Source: a virus. Taken from it: a stretch of 64,000 bases of DNA. Of this stretch, positions 54,696 to 64,000 are shown piece after piece (within the stretch, counting starts at the first letter, position 1; every line of letters begins with the position of its first letter). The notes beneath the pieces were generated by a model. It was not told where the DNA came from. It worked only from the letters and a program-made list of their open reading frames with translations, and did no database searches. The DNA lies in the IMG/VR virus record IMGVR_UViG_3300027969_000001, positions 94,715 through 158,714 of that record; one strand, 5' to 3'. Both the position numbers and the translations under genes were made by a program.

Positions 54696-57600
54696 ATGGC
54701 TGACGAAAAACTTAAAGTTATAGTCGATTTTGACGCCCGTACGGGTGGTCTCAAGAAAGCCATGACGGAGCTCAAGGCGCTTGAGCAAATGGATAAAAGG
54801 TTTTCTTCTGGGGACCGAATAAGCCAAATGGCTAAAAAAAACGCTCAAGGACTAACGGCCTTTAAGAGAAGTCTCGATGACGTCGAAAAAGGCGTAAAAA
54901 TGTTCGGCAAAGGGGTAAGTAAATTCATCACCTTAGCCCTAAAAGGTGCGATAGTAGAAATGGCGGCTTTTAGCGTCGCAATGCTAGGTATTCACGCTTT
55001 ATTTGCAAGCGGTCAGTTCATAATGAAAGCTTACAACGGCGCTATGCAAATGGTCTCTGTTGGTGTCGCGGGAGTTACGGTAGCGCTCTCCGCCGCATCT
55101 GCTGCTATTCGAGAACAGCAAGCAGCAATGTTTGCATATAGAGGAAAAGGTGCTGCAGCATTTGGCTCAGGCATGGCTCAAACACAAATGGGTATGAGAA
55201 ACCTCCAGAGCGATGTAGACCTTGCAACTCTTGGTGTTGAAGCCCTCAACAAAGCATATGGAAACATGTCCAAGAAAATGAGTGTTGCCCAAATTAACGC
55301 TTCTAAGCCAATGATTAAATCTCTTATGGATTTTGGTTCCGCTGGTCAGGACCCAGCAAAAGGCTTAGAACAGGTCTCTGTAGTTATGCAGACAATTGCT
55401 GACAAGAAAAAAACACTCTCTCAAGTAACTACGGAGTATAAGAAGCTTGGTGAGGAAGCAAAGAAGTCGCTTAAAGGGAAAAACATAAAGTCAAAAAAAG
55501 ACTTTGAAGACTTTATCATGTCTGGCGAAGCCGCTAAAAAAGGTGGAGTTACTGGACAATTTTCTGCAGTAAATAGCACTCTTGTTAGCCAGCTAAAAGG
55601 CTACATGACACTTATTAAGGGTCAATTTGCAGACCAAGGTGACGAGATGCTTGCACCCCTGAAGGAGTCTTTTGCAAAAGTATTTGGGATAATAACCAAA
55701 GATATTACAAGGATAATGGCTGCAGTTAGTTCAAGTTTTGGAACCCAAACTTTTCTTGACGGATTTGTAAGCGCCGTAGACAAAGTCGGTAACTTTTTTG
55801 TAAAAATGGTAAGAGAATACCTTCCAAAATCAAAAGGAATGATGACCGGCTTGTCCGATTGGTGGACTTCTTTTAGAAGAGGATGGAATAGGGTTCTTGA
55901 TTATCTTCGCCCATTTATAGATGGTGCAAAAGTAATTGAAAGTGCTTTTAAACCAGTATGGAACTCAATTAAAAAGGGAGCAAGCAACTTCGGCCAATTC
56001 AATAAACTACTTCAGGCAAACGAAGTTCATGTTGTTGAGACGGGAACAAAAGTTGCAGGGCTAATAGATGCGGTGTCAAAACTGTTCTCGGACGTTAAAA
56101 AAGTCATATTTAGTATGCTTCCATTTATAAACGACTTAATTAGTGGCGTAACAATGGTAGTAAAACTCATGTCTTCACTATTTGGAATGGTGGCAGATAA
56201 GGGATTCAATCAAGGGTTTGCTGCAATATTTGGTGGGTTAATAGCTTCAAAACAACTAGGAAAAATTCAAGGAAGTTTTTCACCAAAAGTTCCGGTAATG
56301 AATCCCAATGTAATGCAGGTAACGGCTACTCAGGTAAACGTTAATGGGGCAACAGGAGTTGGTCCAGGAACCACACCTCAAGCTAGTGCAGCTGCTACAA
56401 GCACCGCAGCTGCCGACAAGCTATCAAGTGGGCACAAGAAGACCCTTGCTGAAGCATCAAAGGACGCCACTAGTTTCAAAACTACCGGTTCCTCTTCTCC
56501 AGACAAGCCTGGAAAAATGGACATGATTCACCCCAAAGGCGGACTAGCTGGCGCTGGTGCAGCACTTCCTTACGAGGCTGGATACGGCACAATAAGGGAC
56601 TTAAAAAATTACAATGGCGGAAAATTTAGCGGCTATGTAAGCAGCGCCATAAACATGAACAGACGAGACACGGAACGGTCTTTCCTTGAACGGGATGCGC
56701 GTAATAAGCAACTAATTGAGCAGTCAAAAAAAAGAAGTGAGGCAATAAAAGAAGCTGCCGTAACCCCGAAAGCATCTTCTTATCTCGATGCTCTTTCTAT
56801 GACCCGGTTAGAAAGAGGAGGGGAATCAGCAACTGACGCATTAACCCCACCTGGAAAATTGTCAATAGAAGACAGAAACAATCTCAATGCTGAAAAAATG
56901 GAACGCGCAAAATTACGTGTTAAACAAAAGATAAACAAAGCCGGCAGAACTGTGCGAAAGGGGGTTGCTGGATATAGAGGTGCGATAGCTTTTTCAAAAT
57001 CTGGAGCTATTGACCCGGAAACCGGTGGATACTTTGACCCAAGTGCAGCAAGGGCTCAAATAGACGCCAGAAGTGATTACTCAGCATTTAAAAAATTTAG
57101 AGCTAAGAACAAAATCAATAGAGGACCAACGACAAAGTTTGGTTCCAAAGTAAATAAATTTCAAAAAGGTTTTGGCGGGAAGATGGGTACTGGCCTCGGC
57201 CTTGGTTTAGCCAGCCAGTACGCTCCCGAAGAAATGCGTGGGGCCATGGCTCTCGGCGCAACGGTCAGCCAGATAGACCCACTACTCGGTCTTGCTGTCG
57301 CTGGTCTTGGCGGAGCAATGAAAGCCAAGAGTGCTGGAGCGGGAATGGCCGCTGGTGCCATGGGTGGAGCCGCTCTTGGTGCAAAGTTTGGTGCCCAAGG
57401 AGCAGTAATTGGTGCGCTCGTTGGTGGACTTTTTGGTGGAATTAGTGGAGCTGTAAATAAAGGAAGAATGACGGTAAAAGCTGCCCAAGAATCCGTTAAG
57501 CAAACTATGGATGGTTTCTATAAATCCATAGGCCGTGCAGCTGCGTACGACTACGAACAAAACGTCAAAAAAATAAACGCTGGAGAATCATTGAAAGGTC

Positions 57601-59585
57601 AGAAAGGAGCTTTTCAAGATATAGCCGGACAGATGGTTAAAAAACAGGAGGAGATGAAAAATATAGCTTTATCCACCACTCCTGGACTAGGAAATCTTTA
57701 CAATGCAGAGGCTTTGGTAAAATCAAATGTTGGTGCAACGTATGACACAGAAATAGGTCAAGCCGGGTTTACTAACATTCAAATGGTAGATGAAGTAAAA
57801 AAACGATTTGGTATAGACCTTTATACAACCAATAACGCCGCGCAGCAAAGTATACTAAGAGGAAAACAGTCTGACCTCATTGGCAAAAAAGGCCAGGCAG
57901 AAAATCGTAAATTGCTTACGCGGTTTAAAAAAGAAGGTTTACTTGGGGACATAACTCCAGAACAATTCAAAGCTCAACTAGAAGCACCAGCTCATGCAAT
58001 ACAAGCACTGATGGGAGACAGCACAGAGGCTAGAAACCTAGCAATGATTCAAACCCAAACAACCAAACGAATGGACTTACTGACAAAGGCCACGGGAAAG
58101 AGTGCTCCTGAGCTTGAAAAAATGGCGCGGGAGATGGGCTTTGACCTTTATGACGCCACCAAAGACTACAACGACATTCTTAAAAAATTCACAGACAATA
58201 TGGTTCGTACTTCTGTGCAACTCAACGATGCCATTATTGACGTATTTCTGTCAGGTAGTGACGTTTTCAAAAAAGCAAGAGAAGCCAGAGAAGCAACACA
58301 GACTATTAATAAATCTTCTCGAGGGCTGGGAGATACCTTGCGTGCGGGAGGAAGTCCCACATCAAAGACAGAAGCTGTCAACTCGTACATGGAGACTTTT
58401 TATCCTCAGATACTTGCTGCAGCAGGCGGCGATGCGGGCAAGGCATTCATAGCAAGTCGAAAACTGATTGGCCCATCAACAACGATAGACCCCAAAACGG
58501 GTAAAAAAGTATCAACTGGCGGTGGCCTAGCTTTTGCTCCTGGACAAGAACTTGCAGGCCAAGAAGCCTTTTTCACCAACAACCCACTCAAGCAGCAAGC
58601 TGATGCCAAGATAAAAACAGGAATCGCTGACCAGTACACCACACAAATCCAGGGCATACTAGGACAGAAGGGGTTCTCGGGGAACATAGACGCAATTAAA
58701 ACTTCTATTGCCGGCATGGATGATGCTCAAATAGAAAAATTAATAAAAGACATGAGTACCCTTAATACAAACACCATGAGTGGAAAGGGAAAACGCGCGG
58801 TTGAACAAAACAATTTTAAGAAATTTAAAAAGTTCCAAACAACAGGCGCAGTAGAAGAAATCCTTGCAAATGCCGGAATTCAAACATCCATAACATCTCA
58901 AACCTCGGGTACGGACGCCGCCCTAGCCAACAGCGTATATGACACACTTGCTGGACTTAAACCGGCAATAGCGGGCATGGACGATGCCATAACGTTGTTT
59001 AATGAGTCTGCCAAGGAATTCATGAAGGGTCCACTTACGGGGGTCCCCGAATGGTGGGCTAGGGGTCTTAAAGTTACCGGAACCGGCGACGACATGAGAC
59101 TGATGCCAGATGGTGATACTTCATCACCTCGTGGCGGACACATTGGCGATACAGCAACAAGCAAACTGTCACAAACAATGGCTCGCCATCAGGCAATGAA
59201 CTCACAGTTGACTGGTACGCGTCAAATAACTTCATCTCTCAGAACAACCAACCTTGGTTCACCAAGTTCAGACCACGCAACTGGCGCTGCCTATGACTTG
59301 ACCGGACAAAACCTTGGGGCCTACTCCAAGCTTGTTCATGCAAATGGTGGTTTTGCCGAATTCCACGGAAGCATGGCAACTAGACATCTTCACGTAGTGC
59401 CAGGTCCAGGAAACTTGAACTCAACAGTTGCTCCGTCTGGACAGGCCGGAGGCCAGATTGGCGCACCAATAACAAACCATTACAACATCCACGTAAATGG
59501 CGCAAAGCATTCGCCACAAGAAATAGCTTCTGAAGTAATGTCTCACATACGTCGTGAAGACAGGGTCGGAAGAGAGCGTTCATAA
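54696..59585 (+). CDS. Tape measure protein with C-terminal M15-type peptidase domain
   Basis: A 1629-residue tail length determinant. The N-terminal third is helical with hydrophobic stretches (FITLALKGAIVEMAAFSVAM; VSVGVAGVTVALSAASAAI). A glycine-zipper membrane-like segment lies near residues 870-920 (GMAAGAMGGAALGAKFGAQG; VIGALVGGLFGGISG). The C-terminus contains SSDHATGAAYDL (His1527, Asp1534) and ATRHLHVVPG (His1564, His1566), the SxHxxGxAxD plus HxH zinc pattern of VanY/M15 D,D-carboxypeptidases, so the tail probably carries a peptidoglycan-cutting end for DNA entry. An LSSG motif occurs at 576-579. GGAG precedes ATG 54696. It overlaps the next gene by one base. Confidence 0.95.
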   Translation: MADEKLKVIVDFDARTGGLKKAMTELKALEQMDKRFSSGDRISQMAKKNAQGLTAFKRSLDDVEKGVKMFGKGVSKFITLALKGAIVEMAAFSVAMLGIHALFASGQFIMKAYNGAMQMVSVGVAGVTVALSAASAAIREQQAAMFAYRGKGAAAFGSGMAQTQMGMRNLQSDVDLATLGVEALNKAYGNMSKKMSVAQINASKPMIKSLMDFGSAGQDPAKGLEQVSVVMQTIADKKKTLSQVTTEYKKLGEEAKKSLKGKNIKSKKDFEDFIMSGEAAKKGGVTGQFSAVNSTLVSQLKGYMTLIKGQFADQGDEMLAPLKESFAKVFGIITKDITRIMAAVSSSFGTQTFLDGFVSAVDKVGNFFVKMVREYLPKSKGMMTGLSDWWTSFRRGWNRVLDYLRPFIDGAKVIESAFKPVWNSIKKGASNFGQFNKLLQANEVHVVETGTKVAGLIDAVSKLFSDVKKVIFSMLPFINDLISGVTMVVKLMSSLFGMVADKGFNQGFAAIFGGLIASKQLGKIQGSFSPKVPVMNPNVMQVTATQVNVNGATGVGPGTTPQASAAATSTAAADKLSSGHKKTLAEASKDATSFKTTGSSSPDKPGKMDMIHPKGGLAGAGAALPYEAGYGTIRDLKNYNGGKFSGYVSSAINMNRRDTERSFLERDARNKQLIEQSKKRSEAIKEAAVTPKASSYLDALSMTRLERGGESATDALTPPGKLSIEDRNNLNAEKMERAKLRVKQKINKAGRTVRKGVAGYRGAIAFSKSGAIDPETGGYFDPSAARAQIDARSDYSAFKKFRAKNKINRGPTTKFGSKVNKFQKGFGGKMGTGLGLGLASQYAPEEMRGAMALGATVSQIDPLLGLAVAGLGGAMKAKSAGAGMAAGAMGGAALGAKFGAQGAVIGALVGGLFGGISGAVNKGRMTVKAAQESVKQTMDGFYKSIGRAAAYDYEQNVKKINAGESLKGQKGAFQDIAGQMVKKQEEMKNIALSTTPGLGNLYNAEALVKSNVGATYDTEIGQAGFTNIQMVDEVKKRFGIDLYTTNNAAQQSILRGKQSDLIGKKGQAENRKLLTRFKKEGLLGDITPEQFKAQLEAPAHAIQALMGDSTEARNLAMIQTQTTKRMDLLTKATGKSAPELEKMAREMGFDLYDATKDYNDILKKFTDNMVRTSVQLNDAIIDVFLSGSDVFKKAREAREATQTINKSSRGLGDTLRAGGSPTSKTEAVNSYMETFYPQILAAAGGDAGKAFIASRKLIGPSTTIDPKTGKKVSTGGGLAFAPGQELAGQEAFFTNNPLKQQADAKIKTGIADQYTTQIQGILGQKGFSGNIDAIKTSIAGMDDAQIEKLIKDMSTLNTNTMSGKGKRAVEQNNFKKFKKFQTTGAVEEILANAGIQTSITSQTSGTDAALANSVYDTLAGLKPAIAGMDDAITLFNESAKEFMKGPLTGVPEWWARGLKVTGTGDDMRLMPDGDTSSPRGGHIGDTATSKLSQTMARHQAMNSQLTGTRQITSSLRTTNLGSPSSDHATGAAYDLTGQNLGAYSKLVHANGGFAEFHGSMATRHLHVVPGPGNLNSTVAPSGQAGGQIGAPITNHYNIHVNGAKHSPQEIASEVMSHIRREDRVGRERS
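56421..56432 (+). other. LSSG motif in tape measure, residues 576-579
   Basis: K-LSSG-HKK context in a flexible Ser/Thr/Lys linker after the N-terminal hydrophobic region. It is identical in core to the motifs of the giant head proteins; cleavage is uncertain. Confidence 0.35.
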
Positions 59586-61090
59586 TGGCATATGGAGACA
59601 TACTGTTAATTACGGTCGGTTATACATCTTCTGACCCAAGTAGCTTGCGCAAGCATTATCCAATCAAAAAAAGGTATCGCCAGACTACAACAAACCGGGC
59701 TCCAGAGTTTCCAACTGATTATTCTCTTTATCCGGCACCAACACTAGAGAACCCAATATCAAAGACTTACTGGTTTCCATACACCAGTATTACGCCTTCC
59801 GATGCTTTATATATTGAATATACATACGGGGATGAATATGCATGGAATGATATTGATTCTAAAAGACCTGCCCTAATCGCTGCCCCAAATAAAAACTTAT
59901 TAAAATCTTACGATTTCCCAGTTGGGGAAAGACGAATTTATTCAGATGCAGCATATGAATGCACTCAGTATTTGTTTCACTGGACTGATACCAATTATCC
60001 AGAATCAAAAAATCCATATAGAACAAACCTTATACACAAATGGAGACGTCTAGATGACACCTCTACGCCGTGGGCACAGTTCTGGTTTCACCCTCAATTA
60101 AAAAGATTTTATGCACTGGAAAATACAGATGCCCTACAAATGTTACCGGACCCAGATTTATTTAACTCTGGAGCATGGTCTTCATTTACTGGAGACGCTC
60201 AAGAAATAAATTTAGCGAACTTTACACTTGCAAAAATACGCGAGTTGGTGTCTGCTGGATATTCGACACCATCTGCAACAGCATTAATAAACTCAAACGA
60301 AGCTAAAGCTGCAGGGACAGAAGCAATTGCAAAAAAAGCAAATATAGGCGCAGATAAATTACTAGCAAAAGTCGGCTCAATAGCTGAAGCAACAGTTAAA
60401 ACTGTTTCTGTTCTTACATCAACAGCCGTAAGTAGTTCACCGGCTTCACAAGCCGCAACAATGACTCAAATATTTACAAACAAATCAGGACAATCGGATT
60501 CTGTTTCATATGAATTTAAATACCGTCCAAACAATGCCACTTACAGCAATATAGGGGCTGAATGGACTGAAATAGATAGAGTTAACAATACGCCATTAGT
60601 AGATTTTAGAAACTTTAAACTGATGAAAGTTAGTTTTGATTTTGTTGTTGGAGACAATTTGAATTTATTTTCGAACTGTGATGATGAATTGAAAAAATTA
60701 AGACAAATGGCGTCCAGGCCTTATCCCGTAGCTTTAACTGGCCTGGATAACATGTTTGCAGAACAATTAAGTTTTTATAAAGACGATAAAGCAAAACAGA
60801 TGGTTTTTGTTATTGCTGATTTATCTATTACTTCAGCACAAAGAAGCAATGGTACCGATGCACAATCTTCACTGGGTAAGATAAATAGAGCGACTGTTTC
60901 AATTACTCTTCAAGAGATACCATTGAGCGGAATACAGCTAATAGTCATGCCAAAACTCACACCAGACAGTATTGCACCAAGAAGAAGAACCACTAACGGA
61001 ACCGATACTATCCCCGCCATTCTTGACACAACCGGGTTTACTACAATCGAGTCTGTTGGCACTCAAGTTGTAGATAGTACACCACCTTAA
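59585..61090 (+). CDS. Tail/baseplate protein, 501 aa
   Basis: This follows the tape measure with a one-base overlap. The N-terminal half has aromatic-rich strands (YLFHWTDTNYPESKNPYRTN, TPWAQFWFHPQLKRFYALEN). The middle is an Ala/Thr-rich helical linker. The C-terminal part, DSVSYEFKYRPNNATYSNIG with VDFRNFKLMKVSFDFVVGDN and DDELKKLRQMASRPYPVALT, reads like a baseplate protein that sits between tape measure and hub; phage genes of this position often combine such a domain with LysM-like units, though I see no LysM motif. Its role is most likely to join the tube end to the hub. Confidence 0.72.
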   Translation: MAYGDILLITVGYTSSDPSSLRKHYPIKKRYRQTTTNRAPEFPTDYSLYPAPTLENPISKTYWFPYTSITPSDALYIEYTYGDEYAWNDIDSKRPALIAAPNKNLLKSYDFPVGERRIYSDAAYECTQYLFHWTDTNYPESKNPYRTNLIHKWRRLDDTSTPWAQFWFHPQLKRFYALENTDALQMLPDPDLFNSGAWSSFTGDAQEINLANFTLAKIRELVSAGYSTPSATALINSNEAKAAGTEAIAKKANIGADKLLAKVGSIAEATVKTVSVLTSTAVSSSPASQAATMTQIFTNKSGQSDSVSYEFKYRPNNATYSNIGAEWTEIDRVNNTPLVDFRNFKLMKVSFDFVVGDNLNLFSNCDDELKKLRQMASRPYPVALTGLDNMFAEQLSFYKDDKAKQMVFVIADLSITSAQRSNGTDAQSSLGKINRATVSITLQEIPLSGIQLIVMPKLTPDSIAPRRRTTNGTDTIPAILDTTGFTTIESVGTQVVDSTPP

Positions 61091-61091
61091 T

Positions 61092-64000
<2,909 letters not shown>

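Overview
The window is a contiguous piece of a tailed double-stranded DNA phage genome with a contractile tail (myovirus morphology). It contains a large terminase, HK97-type portal, prohead protease and capsid protein, a tail sheath, a tail tube, a tail assembly chaperone pair, a tape measure protein and baseplate-hub genes. The host is most likely an actinobacterium. The reasons are a WhiB-family regulator with its four cysteines and GIWGG turn, a B12-dependent (class II) ribonucleotide reductase, many apparently leaderless starts of TAnnnT-N(5-7)-ATG form, and AT-leaning codon use by eye. A low-GC aquatic actinobacterium is a reasonable inference, not something the sequence proves. Both ends are cut through genes (a primase at base 1, a collagen-like fibre at base 64000), so replication, lysis and distal tail genes lie outside. 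No integrase, excisionase or repressor was seen.

Layout. Bases 1-1447 (minus): primase zinc-finger end, WhiB, a zinc-ribbon protein and a Lys/Ala-rich histone-tail-like protein. Bases 1537-6352 (plus): two unknown proteins, nrdJ, two HNH endonuclease genes, tRNA-Arg(TCT), tRNA-Asn(GTT) and a small Cys protein. Bases 6349-37889 (minus): one long leftward array. In transcription order it runs from a small membrane protein and the portal, through a 3369-residue protease/ArdC/helicase fusion, an acidic PepSY protein, a 2645-residue zincin/ParB-like protein, several head-associated unknowns and the major capsid protein (with its own promoter and terminator), to a 2OG hydroxylase, a staphylococcal-type nuclease and a Dps ferritin. 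Bases 37950-42129 (plus): terminase, Rad52-type annealase, Cas4/RecB-like nuclease and HNH protein. Bases 42243-44804 (minus): a GNAT-like protein, a paralogous pair and a decoration-like protein. Bases 45023-49470 (plus): RuvC-like resolvase and a ParB / PAPS-reductase / ParB cassette. Bases 49996-64000 (plus): head-tail connectors, sheath, tube, chaperones, tape measure with an M15-type peptidase end, baseplate and a collagen-like spike/fibre.

Most striking is a possible polyprotein system. Two giant head-operon proteins together fill about 18 kb. One starts with the HK97-type prohead protease and continues into an ArdC-type antirestriction zincin and two tandem SF1 (UvrD/Rep-like) helicases. 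A short motif, [KRSA]-[LFM]-S-S-G, occurs nine times in the two giants, nearly always between recognisable domains, and once in the tape measure linker. A related LSSR lies at the expected delta-domain boundary of the capsid protein. I infer that the fused protease cuts these proteins in the prohead, releasing antirestriction and DNA-processing enzymes that could be packaged and ejected with the genome. This is a hypothesis from sequence alone.

No gene-free stretch exceeds 300 bases. The longest are 5723-5986 (two tRNAs), 44805-45022 (hairpin plus a promoter-like box) and 10762-10943 (capsid promoter and leader).
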